This document shows, piece by piece, positions 1-5,599 of a DNA stretch of 21,484 bases; positions within the stretch are counted from its first letter, which is position 1, and each line of letters begins with the position of its first letter. The translations under genes were made by a program, and so were the position numbers. The notes under the pieces were generated by a model, which saw only the letters and a program-made list of their open reading frames with translations, did not search any database and had not been told where the DNA came from. This DNA comes from a virus. The DNA lies in the IMG/VR virus record IMGVR_UViG_3300031857_001615, positions 1 to 21,484 of that record; one strand, written 5' to 3'.

Positions 1-669
1 AGGTTGCGTATGGCTGCCTATTATTTGAGCAGTAGGTGCAACTTCTAGGGTTGCACCTGATGCTGTCTTTTGTTTATGCTTTGCTATCTCTTTCTTCATC
101 TTGGCGACTGTGATGGTATCTCTATTGTTAGGCATTTGATATTCCTTTAGTGGTGGGTTCATGGGTTTGACGACACCTTTGATCATGTCGTTGATTCGCT
201 TCAACCCTTCGATGTCGATGGTATTGTCTAGCTCTTTCTGTTGTTGTCTTTTCATCTCTGGTGGCCTGGTGTCTTCAATGGAGCTGGTTACTGCGATGGC
301 TGTCTCTGCGTCAATAGTTGGGTCGAAGATAACTCGCACTGTGTCAGGCTTTACGCCTTTGAATGCCTTGGATACTGTCTCGATGTAGCCTAAGGCTCTC
401 AACTTGACCAGCTGCTTACTGATGGCTTGGCGACTGGTTCCTGTGTCCTTGGCTAGCCTGGCTTGGCTAACCCAGGTGATTCCAGCTCTGTTGACGTAAC
501 TGCAGACCAGTGCCAATGTCCTGAACATGCCATCGGTGATGCGCTTGTCTGTGATGGCTCTGATGGGCATGACAGTCATCCTGCGCTGGTCTGGCAGTGC
601 TTCCTTCTCCTTTACCTTGGGCTTTTTGGGTAACTTGAAGTCCACCACGTTGGACGGTAGTGCATTCAT
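1..669 (-). CDS. Winged-helix DNA-binding protein, possible replication/regulatory protein (3' end outside window)
   Basis: The frame is open for 223 codons from the ATG at 669 to base 1, with no stop, so the gene is cut by the window edge. Residues about 42-116 read as a winged helix-turn-helix: helices around ITDGMFRTLALVCSYVN, a recognition-helix stretch SRQAISKQLVKLRALGYIE, and a basic beta-wing ending in VRVIFDP. The first 30 residues are Lys/Pro rich and likely disordered. The part after residue 125 is charged, as in a linker. The start overlaps the stop of the upstream gene by ATGA. Phage proteins of this build are often replication initiators or repressors. Which one this is cannot be decided without the C-terminus. 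DNA binding is well supported; the exact role is inference. Confidence 0.75.
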   Translation of the reverse strand, partial: MNALPSNVVDFKLPKKPKVKEKEALPDQRRMTVMPIRAITDKRITDGMFRTLALVCSYVNRAGITWVSQARLAKDTGTSRQAISKQLVKLRALGYIETVSKAFKGVKPDTVRVIFDPTIDAETAIAVTSSIEDTRPPEMKRQQQKELDNTIDIEGLKRINDMIKGVVKPMNPPLKEYQMPNNRDTITVAKMKKEIAKHKQKTASGATLEVAPTAQIIGSHTQP

Positions 670-1058
670 GAGTTCTTATCGCGCAACTTAGCTTCAATGG
701 CTTTTGCGTATTTCAGTGTGTCGAAATAACAGTTAGTTACATACTGCTCTGCCATTGCTTCATATACCTCATCAGTCAACCCAACCCATTCACGCTGTGG
801 TGCAGCATAAAGTGGCACTCGACCTTCACCACCAGTTTTATAAATCGTTCCGCAATTAGCTGTATCAAAATGCTGTCGAACCTCGTCAATCTTTACCCAA
901 CCAAAAGGCTCCGGTTCAGGCTGCGCTAGTTTGGCGCGTAATGCTTCCATTACATGATCTATTTCTGTTGGGAGCGGTATTCCTGTTGGCGGTAAACTGC
1001 ATTGGTTTATATCGTCCAGCATATCTAACGCTTGCTGTAATAATTCGCGGTCAGTCAT
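666..1058 (-). CDS. Phage hypothetical protein, PLYAAP/REWVGLTDE type
   Basis: 130 residues from the ATG at 1058, which is preceded by a purine-rich GGGGGAAG site. A longer in-frame start at 1178 would overlap the upstream gene deeply and is less likely. The N-terminal half is helical (LLQQALDMLDDINQ). The middle has a PEPEPFGWVK stretch followed by VPLYAAPQREWVGLTDE. This PEPEP-W...PLY.APQREW.GLT arrangement recurs in small proteins of many proteobacterial phages, none with a known function to my knowledge. It ends with an ATGA overlap onto the wHTH gene and begins inside the last 8 bases of its upstream neighbour. No membrane or catalytic motif is seen. Confidence 0.75.
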   Translation of the reverse strand: MTDRELLQQALDMLDDINQCSLPPTGIPLPTEIDHVMEALRAKLAQPEPEPFGWVKIDEVRQHFDTANCGTIYKTGGEGRVPLYAAPQREWVGLTDEVYEAMAEQYVTNCYFDTLKYAKAIEAKLRDKNS

Positions 1059-1299
1059 GCTTCCCCCTTGCGCGTATAGCTGCGGCTTTCGCTCGGTAGT
1101 AATTAACAACACTGCTCGGCTCACGTTCTGACTCTGCCTCGTCTGCCATTTCGTCGAACAACTTCGCACAAGATTCATATTCTGCTGCTGCGCCTGCTTG
1201 CCAGCCAGCCCATGCCCAATATGCCGGTGTATCTTGACGATAAGGGTTTTCGCTTTCTGGCTTGTCGGAATCCCACCATTCGTTAAATGCGGTATTCAT
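1051..1299 (-). CDS. Phage hypothetical protein, FNEWW / AYWAWAGWQAGA type
   Basis: 82 residues from the ATG at 1299, which has a GGGGGCAGGG ribosome site directly upstream and overlaps the preceding stop by ATGA. The 14 extra residues available from 1341 are out-of-frame read-through of the neighbour and are rejected. The protein is rich in Trp and Ala (FNEWWDSD, then AYWAWAGWQAGAAAEYE), followed by a charged helix. This aromatic N-terminal signature is common in small proteins of proteobacterial phages and prophages, but I know of no assigned function. It overlaps the next gene by 8 bases, consistent with coupled translation. Confidence 0.75.
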   Translation of the reverse strand: MNTAFNEWWDSDKPESENPYRQDTPAYWAWAGWQAGAAAEYESCAKLFDEMADEAESEREPSSVVNYYRAKAAAIRARGKHD

Positions 1300-1580
1300 C
1301 CCTGCCCCCTTTCGCGCACATAAACAGCTGCGTGATGCCAATAATTATTCAAATGCTTTACTGCTTCATGCCGCTTCATAAATTCTGTTGCAATAGCCTC
1401 ACGCTCTGTTGCTACAATGCTGCGCTCGTACTCAGTCCAATGGTCTTGAGTCCAGGTACGGTTGCGCTCTGCTGCTGCGACTAACTCCCCAAATTTCCAC
1501 AATGGATCATAGCCACTAGAATCATTTGCATAATCCCAGCCAGCTTCCCGCGCCAATTCAATCAATTTTTCTCTAGTCAT
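1296..1580 (-). CDS. Phage hypothetical protein, MTREKLIELAREAGWD type
   Basis: 94 residues from the ATG at 1580, preceded by GAGGTTAGAG. The 14-residue extension from 1622 would run into the HTH gene and lacks a ribosome site. The N-terminus MTREKLIELAREAGWDY followed by LWKFGELVAAAERN resembles the short phage proteins that begin MTR(E/D)..I..A.EAG and carry an (F/L)..LVAA.ER helix. Their function is unknown. The protein is mostly helical and charged, with no transmembrane segment. It ends on an ATGA overlap with the next gene. Confidence 0.75.
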   Translation of the reverse strand: MTREKLIELAREAGWDYANDSSGYDPLWKFGELVAAAERNRTWTQDHWTEYERSIVATEREAIATEFMKRHEAVKHLNNYWHHAAVYVRERGQG

Positions 1581-1588
1581 CTCTAACC

Positions 1589-1789
1589 TCACATAAACGA
1601 CTTGATGCGCTTGATTTCCCAATTGGTCATGTCATGCACCAGCAAGATAAAGTCTGGTGTTATAGGCAACTTACCTGCTCTGATCTTGGATATTGTCGGT
1701 GGTCGGCTGCCTAGAAACTTAACCAGGGCAGCATCGTTTTTAAGATCAAACCCAACTTTAATTGCATCTAGTAATTTATGATTATTCAT
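1589..1789 (-). CDS. Small Cro-like helix-turn-helix protein
   Basis: 66 residues, starting on an ATGA overlap with the upstream stop. The core NDAALVKFLGSRPPTISKI reads as a helix-turn-helix: an AALVKFLG first helix, a turn, then PPTISKIRAGKLP as the recognition helix. The C-terminal half (FILLVHDMTNWEIKRIKSF) looks like the packing helices of a lambda Cro/XRE-type fold. A single small HTH in an early operon usually acts as a Cro-type repressor or modulator. Its operator cannot be assigned. The inverted repeat near 3321-3345 is one candidate, but the RHH protein beside it is a better match by position. Confidence 0.7.
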   Translation of the reverse strand: MNNHKLLDAIKVGFDLKNDAALVKFLGSRPPTISKIRAGKLPITPDFILLVHDMTNWEIKRIKSFM

Positions 1790-2043
1790 TTTTTGTATCT
1801 CCTTATCATCTCGGCTCGCAGCTGTAATCTAGCCTCTGTGCCTCGCTTCTCTTCCACCATATTCAGGTAGTCACGCTTGGTTACTCGTGGCTTCCTGGCC
1901 TTATCTGGCAGCAGCAATGCGTATCTAATCTCACATTCACGCTGCCAAGATCCACTGTGAGTGCAAAGCTCTTTCCCATCGACAACAACAACTCTAGGCT
2001 CCCAATGCACTCGGTTGCACTGCTCACAAAACCGATTAGCCAA
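1786..2043 (-). CDS. Small Cys-containing phage protein with probable TTG start
   Basis: 85 residues if started at the TTG at 2043 (reads MANRFCEQCNRVHW), which has CGGAGATACC immediately upstream. The frame is also open from a GTG at 2133, but the added 30 residues (Trp/Leu/Arg rich, low complexity) look like read-through of another frame. The body carries FCEQC, then RVVVVDGKELCTHSGSWQ followed by RECEIRY, and a C-terminal RDYLNMVEEKRG...RAEMIRRYKK. The H-S-x-x-W-x-x-E-C-E pattern followed by a YL..V..KRG helix occurs in a family of small phage proteins without a known role. The cysteines could hold a metal. It overlaps the HTH gene by ATGA. Confidence 0.7.
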   Translation of the reverse strand: MANRFCEQCNRVHWEPRVVVVDGKELCTHSGSWQRECEIRYALLLPDKARKPRVTKRDYLNMVEEKRGTEARLQLRAEMIRRYKK

Positions 2044-2140
2044 GGTATCTCCGGTGGTATCGCTTGGTCGCCTTAACTGCAGCCACCACGCCAAGACCAG
2101 CCATGCGCCACATTCTGAATGACCTCCAGGCACGCATCAT
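2036..2140 (-). CDS. 34-residue basic ORF bridging two early genes (possible leader or micro-protein)
   Basis: An ATG at 2140 overlaps the stop of the upstream gene as ATGA and opens a 34-codon frame ending TAA at 2036. That stop lies 8 bases past the TTG start of the next gene. The peptide is strongly basic (MMRAWRSFRMWRMAG at the N-terminus, TKRYHRRYLG at the C-terminus) with a short hydrophobic centre, GLGVVAAV. The overlaps at both ends mimic every other junction in this operon, so it may be translated to carry ribosomes from the upstream gene to the TTG start. I recognise no family. It could equally be chance. Confidence 0.35.
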   Translation of the reverse strand: MMRAWRSFRMWRMAGLGVVAAVKATKRYHRRYLG

Positions 2141-2337
2141 TTGATTCTCCGCATCTTCTTTTCCTTGGCTTCTAGTTCCTGCTGCTTCCTAATGCGCTTG
2201 AACTTCTCAGCAAGATCTAAGGCGCTACCAGCTGTCTGGTACTTCCAATGTGGGTTCCACACTGATGGGGTTGTGTCCTTGTCCTTGCGCTTAACCAATG
2301 TCGGCTCACTTGCTAACGATAGTTTGGGTTGTTGCAT
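2137..2337 (-). CDS. Small basic phage protein, NPHWKYQTA type
   Basis: 66 residues with a near-perfect ribosome site (AAAGGAGGAATAAGG before the ATG at 2337). The middle, VWNPHWKYQTAGSALDLAEKFKRIRKQQ, resembles a recurrent phage micro-protein with an NPxWKY.TA core followed by a helical F.R.R..Q stretch. The rest is a charged Lys/Arg-rich tail ending KKMRRIK, suggesting nucleic-acid contact. The function is unknown. It overlaps the 3' end of the zinc-ribbon gene by 32 bases in another frame. Both are kept because each has family-like sequence and this one has the strongest ribosome site of the operon. Confidence 0.7.
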   Translation of the reverse strand: MQQPKLSLASEPTLVKRKDKDTTPSVWNPHWKYQTAGSALDLAEKFKRIRKQQELEAKEKKMRRIK

Positions 2338-2488
2338 CCTTATTCCTCCTTTTTAAACATCCATGACAAAGCCATCTCCTGTTTTTCTTGTTGTTAAATA
2401 CATGCCAGTCACCACCGGTTATCGGATTGTGTTGCTGGCAATTGGTACAAAATCTGGTGGTCGCATCAATACTTACTTCATCTGCCAA
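2306..2488 (-). CDS. Small zinc-ribbon-like protein, TTG start
   Basis: 60 residues with two Cys pairs: FCTNC near residues 13-17 and WLCHGC near 39-44. The ~23-residue spacing suits a zinc ribbon. The tail CLKRRNKD is basic. The only usable start is a TTG at 2488, spaced about 7 bases from a GGGAG motif. There is no in-frame ATG or GTG further in. It overlaps the stop of the upstream wHTH gene by 16 bases. Comparable short CxxC...RW.C..CL.(K/R)R proteins are common in phages of Proteobacteria, with unknown function. A metal-binding, DNA- or protein-contacting role is inferred from the Cys pairs only. Confidence 0.65.
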   Translation of the reverse strand: MADEVSIDATTRFCTNCQQHNPITGGDWHVFNNKKNRRWLCHGCLKRRNKDATTQTIVSK

Positions 2489-2805
2489 ATCGCTACTCCC
2501 TTCCCGCCATGCGCTGATGCCTGAATGCGTTTAATGATTACCTGGTGCTTTTCCATCTTCTTTAAAATGCTGTAAGCAGATGAATAGTCAGCCTGCCAAC
2601 CCTGCAGCTGGAGCTCGTCAAACAGCTGGCCGGTACTAAGCTCACCAAAATCAGTGAGTATTTCAATGATGGCTTCCCTAATGTCGGTGCCTGCAGTGCG
2701 TTTAGCCCGGTACTGGCCAATCCCCATTTTGACTATCTGTCGCCCTTCCGCATCAGGCAAAATATACTTCTCGCCCATCAGCTGACGCAGCAGCCAGTCA
2801 GTCAC
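2473..2805 (-). CDS. Winged-helix protein, GTG start overlapping nuclease stop
   Basis: 110 residues from a GTG at 2805 that overlaps the upstream TGA as GTGA. The frame is open to 2937, but that extension lies wholly inside the nuclease gene and reads as out-of-frame sequence. The second half, DIREAIIEILTDFGELSTGQ followed by LFDELQLQGW, then YSSAYSILKKMEKHQVIIKR, fits a winged helix with a beta-wing at HGGKGVAIWQMK. The N-terminal part (DWLLRQLMGEKYILPD) is unassigned. A DNA-binding regulatory or replication-accessory role is likely from the fold. The target is unknown. Confidence 0.7.
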   Translation of the reverse strand: MTDWLLRQLMGEKYILPDAEGRQIVKMGIGQYRAKRTAGTDIREAIIEILTDFGELSTGQLFDELQLQGWQADYSSAYSILKKMEKHQVIIKRIQASAHGGKGVAIWQMK

Positions 2806-3122
2806 TTCAACGCATCCCTCATGAGCGGCAGGAAATCGTGCAGCTTCAAAACTACCCGCCAAGGCTGGCCATTGCGCCTGTATGCCACCACTCCCACTTC
2901 GCCTGGCTGTGTGCAGGCTTCTACTTGCTCGCTCCATTTATCCACCTCGATTCGTTCGCGTCGTTTAACTTCAATCCTGAACTGCGCAATGGTGATGTCA
3001 TCCTCACCGTCACGCGCTTGACCCAGGTTGCGCTTAACCACAAAACCCAGCTGATCCTGTAGCAAGGCAGCAAGCTCGCGCTCACCAACTGCACCCTTTT
3101 TTCGAGCTCCTCGGCCATTCAT
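2802..3122 (-). CDS. PDDEXK-family nuclease, Holliday-junction-resolvase-like
   Basis: 106 residues. The pattern fits the PDDEXK fold used by Hjc-like resolvases and VRR-NUC proteins. An early Glu helix, KKGAVGERELAALLQDQLG, carries E14. An acidic strand, ARDGEDDITI, provides D41/D42. The E-x-K motif is in FRIEVKRRERI (E51, K53). A later strand reads GVVAYRRNGQPWRVVL. Phage enzymes of this size are annotated as putative PDDEXK endonucleases and may resolve branched DNA during replication or packaging. The gene follows the RHH gene by an ATGA overlap. Catalytic residues are all present; substrate is inference. Confidence 0.8.
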   Translation of the reverse strand: MNGRGARKKGAVGERELAALLQDQLGFVVKRNLGQARDGEDDITIAQFRIEVKRRERIEVDKWSEQVEACTQPGEVGVVAYRRNGQPWRVVLKLHDFLPLMRDALK

Positions 3123-3307
3123 GCAGCACCACTAAGCAATTGCTTTAGCCTGGCATTGGTGCTGGCATAGCGCCTGCCGTAAGCCTCAACAATAAGCTCC
3201 TCAATCAGCGAAACCCTGGTGCGTCTTTGCTCTTTGCTAGCCAGGTCTAACAGCTCGCGGATCTCAGGACGCATCTTCATCATAAATGTCTGTTGCTTAT
3301 TTTGCAT
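3119..3307 (-). CDS. Ribbon-helix-helix (Arc-like) DNA-binding protein
   Basis: 62 residues, the first gene of the leftward operon. MQNKQQTFMMKMRPEIRELL forms the expected N-terminal beta-strand (QTFMMKMRP) followed by helix A, and RRTRVSLIEELIVEAY gives the turn and helix B of an Arc/MetJ-type fold. Such proteins bind DNA as dimers with paired strands in the major groove and often repress their own promoter. A perfect 7-bp inverted repeat lies 14 bases upstream of its start (3321-3345), so autoregulation is plausible. Ribosome site AGAGGTG precedes the ATG. It may also control the divergent recombinase operon. Confidence 0.8.
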   Translation of the reverse strand: MQNKQQTFMMKMRPEIRELLDLASKEQRRTRVSLIEELIVEAYGRRYASTNARLKQLLSGAA

Positions 3308-3320
3308 TTACACCTCTCTG

Positions 3321-3345
3321 TGAATATTGCTCAACGATATATTCA
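3321..3345. promoter_or_regulatory. Inverted repeat TGAATAT-11-ATATTCA, candidate operator
   Basis: TGAATAT at 3321-3327 and ATATTCA at 3339-3345 are exact reverse complements separated by 11 bp. They lie between the leftward promoter elements and the RHH start codon. Position and symmetry fit an operator for the RHH protein encoded just downstream. Binding is not shown. Confidence 0.4.
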
Positions 3346-3363
3346 AACATCATAGCTAGTCAA
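3336..3363 (-). promoter_or_regulatory. Candidate leftward early promoter
   Basis: On the minus strand TTGACT (3363-3358) is followed after 16 bp by TATATC (3341-3336), a sigma70-like pair upstream of the RHH gene and its whole operon. The -10 element overlaps the right arm of the inverted repeat, so a protein bound there would block it. Confidence 0.4.
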
Positions 3364-3376
3364 CTAATAAAAGTGC

Positions 3377-3403
3377 TTGACGTATTGATCGCAGCAATAT
3401 AAT
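3377..3403 (+). promoter_or_regulatory. Candidate rightward promoter for the recombination operon
   Basis: TTGACG (3377-3382) and a consensus TATAAT (3398-3403) are separated by 15 bp, slightly short of the optimum 17. The spacer contains a TATTG...CAATA inverted repeat (3383-3399) that touches the -10 box and could be an operator. A run of 54 bases leads to the recombinase ATG, which has an AGGAG ribosome site. This is the only good sigma70 pair I see upstream of the plus-strand genes. Confidence 0.5.
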
Positions 3404-3457
3404 CTCTGTCTCACGGTCAATAAAGATCGCCACGCCACCGAGAAACAGGAGCGCAAA

Positions 3458-4108
3458 ATGTCTAAATATGTAGCCTACTTCCGTGTATCAACAGATCGTC
3501 AGGGCGCATCAGGCCTTGGCTTAGAAGCCCAGCAAGCAGCCGTTATTCAGTACGCCGACGGCATCATCCACTCATTTACTGAGATCGAATCAGGCAAGCA
3601 CGATGACCGGCCACAGTTGGCCGCCGCCATCGCTATGTGCAAAGCCACAGGTGCAGCTCTTCTGATCGCCAAGATTGACCGCTTGTCACGCCAGGCTGCT
3701 TTCCTGCTGACACTGCGCGACTCTGGTGTTCAAATCGTTGCAGCTGACATGCCTCACGCCGGCACCCTTGAGTTCGGTATCCGTGCAGTAGTTGCACAGC
3801 ACGAGCGCGAAGAGATTAGCCGTCGCACCAAGGCAGCACTGCAGGCAGCTAAAGCTCGCGGCATAAAATTAGGCAGCCCAAACCCATCAGCAGGCTCTGC
3901 TGCCGGCATCGCCAGCATCCAGGCAAGTGCAGATCAGTTTGCACAGCGCGTCAAGCCCATCATCGACGACATCATTGCCAAGACTGGCTCAACCAGCCTG
4001 CGCTCAATCGCAGCTGCACTGACAGCTCGCGGTGTGCAGACATCACGCGGTGGCCGCACCTGGGGTGCCAGCCAAGTAGCTAACTTAATCTCAAGGAGTG
4101 CAGCATGA
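3458..4108 (+). CDS. Small serine recombinase (resolvase/invertase family)
   Basis: 216 residues. The catalytic domain starts with YVAYFRVSTDRQ, where Ser11 is the nucleophile and Arg9 an active-site arginine. AKIDRLSR (Arg75, Arg78) supplies the other conserved arginines. EREEISRRTKAALQAAKARG is the long dimer helix, followed by GIKLGSPNP, the usual hinge into the DNA-binding region. The C-terminal part, with SLRSIAAALTARGVQTSRGG, resembles the Hin/resolvase helix-turn-helix (recombinase) element. Its length matches resolvases and invertases, not the ~450-600-residue serine integrases. In this position it could resolve phage genome multimers, invert a segment, or act in plasmid-like maintenance. 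No flanking pair of crossover sites was identified. Confidence 0.9.
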   Translation: MSKYVAYFRVSTDRQGASGLGLEAQQAAVIQYADGIIHSFTEIESGKHDDRPQLAAAIAMCKATGAALLIAKIDRLSRQAAFLLTLRDSGVQIVAADMPHAGTLEFGIRAVVAQHEREEISRRTKAALQAAKARGIKLGSPNPSAGSAAGIASIQASADQFAQRVKPIIDDIIAKTGSTSLRSIAAALTARGVQTSRGGRTWGASQVANLISRSAA

Positions 4109-4185
4109 ATGACGACTTTTTTACAGGCTTCATGGTGGCAATGGCCATCATGGTTATTCTTTTGGTTTGGGCGGGGATCATATGA
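4105..4185 (+). CDS. 26-residue single-span membrane peptide
   Basis: The ATG at 4105 overlaps the recombinase stop as ATGA, and the frame ends in a TGA whose TGA again overlaps the next ATG (4182) as ATGA. The peptide is a short acidic N-terminus (MNDDFF) followed by an unbroken hydrophobic stretch, TGFMVAMAIMVILLVWAGII, enough for one membrane span. The coupled junctions on both sides argue for real translation. No family is recognised. It might be a small membrane effector or only a translational bridge. Confidence 0.6.
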   Translation: MNDDFFTGFMVAMAIMVILLVWAGII

Positions 4186-4469
4186 TTAACGGCCAGGTAT
4201 TGCGTGATGCCCAACTTGCACTGTTTGAGCGCCGTGATGCAGATTTCTTGAGCCGGTGCAGGCAGATAGCTACCGACATCGCAAAGAGGGATGGCCAGGT
4301 ATCAATCAATGATGTTCGAGCTGCAATCCAAATACCGGCAGAGCTGCACCCATCTGTACTCGGAGCTGTTTTTAGATGTAAAAAATTCACAGCAATTGGC
4401 TTTACTGAAGCCACACACAAGGCCGCTCACGCTCGCGTGGTGCGGATCTACAAACTAAAGGAGACTTAA
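4182..4469 (+). CDS. Small phage protein with winged-helix-like domain
   Basis: 95 residues from the ATG at 4182 (ATGA overlap with the membrane peptide). A start 15 bases earlier would need a non-ATG codon within the peptide gene. After an N-terminal helix (VLRDAQLALFERRDADFL) comes a wHTH-like core: DGQVSINDVRAAIQIPAELH, then VLGAVFRCKKFTAIGFTEAT, and a terminal strand VVRIYKL. This order resembles a common family of ~80-100-residue phage proteins that sit beside recombination or replication genes (motif ..GAVFR....G.I...G). Function unknown. Its stop abuts the exonuclease ATG with no gap. Confidence 0.7.
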   Translation: MINGQVLRDAQLALFERRDADFLSRCRQIATDIAKRDGQVSINDVRAAIQIPAELHPSVLGAVFRCKKFTAIGFTEATHKAAHARVVRIYKLKET

Positions 4470-5426
4470 ATGTCAGGCAAAAAAACACCATCGACCATGA
4501 TGTCAGCCAGCCGACTGCCATCGCTGCTAGGCTTATCTAAGTACATGACACCCAATGACGAGCTGCATATGTCAATCTCTGCACTGAAGGGCGAGCTCAA
4601 TAACTTTGAGCAGAATGAAGCGATGGCTTGGGGTGATCGACTTGAAGAGATTATCTTGTTAGAAACCGGCAAGCGCCTGCAGCTGACGGAGCTACAAACT
4701 GAATTCAGCAGCGCCTTCTATCACGCCACATTACCACTGGCTTGCAGCCTGGATGGTTATGCTGATGGCCGCGGCCAAGTAATTAAAAATGATCATGATG
4801 CCGGCATTTTTGTCATTGGCGCAGATCAAATAGTGCTCGATGGTTTTGGAGTGCTCGAGGCAAAGCTAACATCTGTCCAGGCCGAGGAGATCCCAGCTCT
4901 GTACCGTGGGCCAGTTCAATTGCAAGCGCAAATGGACATCATGCAGGCTAAGTGGGGCGCAGTGTCTGTGCTTTATCGCGGCACTGAGCTGCGTATATTT
5001 TTGTTTGAGCCACACCAGCAAACCTTGGCCACAATTAAACAGGCAGTGCTTGATTTCCAAGACAAGCTGGAAAAGTACAAAGCCACCGGAGCTGTTGACT
5101 TCTACCCACCGGCAACCAGCGATGATGCAGACCGGATGTATCCAAGTGCAGCTGGTGAATCAATTGTCTTAGATGTTGAGGCTGAATTACTGGCAGATAA
5201 AATTGTTGATGCCAAAAGCAGGATTACTGCAGCTGAGAAAGACAGAGCCGATGCTGAAAAAGATCTTAAGACAATGTTAAAGACAGCGCCAAAGGGAATC
5301 GCAGGCAAGTACGAGATTAGCTGGCCAATGCGTAACTACGCAGCACAAGCACAGAAAATTGTAAAAGCCAAAGATGCCTACAGCATCAGACAATCAACCC
5401 TTGCAATAAAGGAGTTTAAAAAATGA
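4470..5426 (+). CDS. YqaJ-family phage exonuclease (lambda Exo-like)
   Basis: 318 residues. It shows the YqaJ/lambda Exo signature: a start segment SASRLPSLLGLSKYMTPND, then AWGDRLEEIILLETG (Trp54-Gly55, Glu59/Glu60), CSLDGYAD (Asp95), VLEAKLTS (Glu130-x-Lys132) and RGPVQLQAQMDIMQ with the conserved glutamines. These residues form the PDDEXK metal site that degrades one strand of duplex DNA 5'-3' to expose single strands. The C-terminal third (after ~235) is a charged coiled coil (KSRITAAEKDRADAEKDLK), common in this family. It works with the RecT protein two genes downstream for strand-annealing recombination and repair of phage DNA. Confidence 0.9.
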   Translation: MSGKKTPSTMMSASRLPSLLGLSKYMTPNDELHMSISALKGELNNFEQNEAMAWGDRLEEIILLETGKRLQLTELQTEFSSAFYHATLPLACSLDGYADGRGQVIKNDHDAGIFVIGADQIVLDGFGVLEAKLTSVQAEEIPALYRGPVQLQAQMDIMQAKWGAVSVLYRGTELRIFLFEPHQQTLATIKQAVLDFQDKLEKYKATGAVDFYPPATSDDADRMYPSAAGESIVLDVEAELLADKIVDAKSRITAAEKDRADAEKDLKTMLKTAPKGIAGKYEISWPMRNYAAQAQKIVKAKDAYSIRQSTLAIKEFKK

Positions 5427-5599
5427 TTGATTTAAACGAGCTTGAAACAGCGCACGATAGGGCAGTCAACAGTCTGCTAGGCAACGTGCCGAAGTTACAC
5501 AGAGAAGAGGCCTGCGAAATAGTTGAGTCCATTGTTACCTTGGTGCTCATAACAATTAAAGATGAACTGGAGAAAAACAATGCAGCTCACTACAACTAA
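5423..5599 (+). CDS. 58-residue helical protein between exonuclease and RecT
   Basis: The ATG at 5423 overlaps the exonuclease stop (ATGA) and the frame ends TAA at 5597-5599, overlapping the RecT start by 20 bases. The sequence (MIDLNELETAHDRAVNSLLG at the start, CEIVESIVTLVLITIKDELE near the end) reads as two amphipathic helices, acidic overall. Its coupling to both neighbours suggests an accessory protein of the recombination pair, but no family is recognised. The hydrophobic run VTLVLITI is too short for a confident membrane span. Confidence 0.6.
   Translation: MIDLNELETAHDRAVNSLLGNVPKLHREEACEIVESIVTLVLITIKDELEKNNAAHYN

Noticed and set aside
161-388. Plus-strand ORF of 75 codons at the left edge
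   Set aside because: It is antisense to the open wHTH gene, which has clear fold motifs and an ATGA-coupled start.
467-697. Minus-strand ORF overlapping the wHTH gene
   Set aside because: It is a shifted frame of the same DNA, rich in His/Gln, and crosses a clean ATGA junction.
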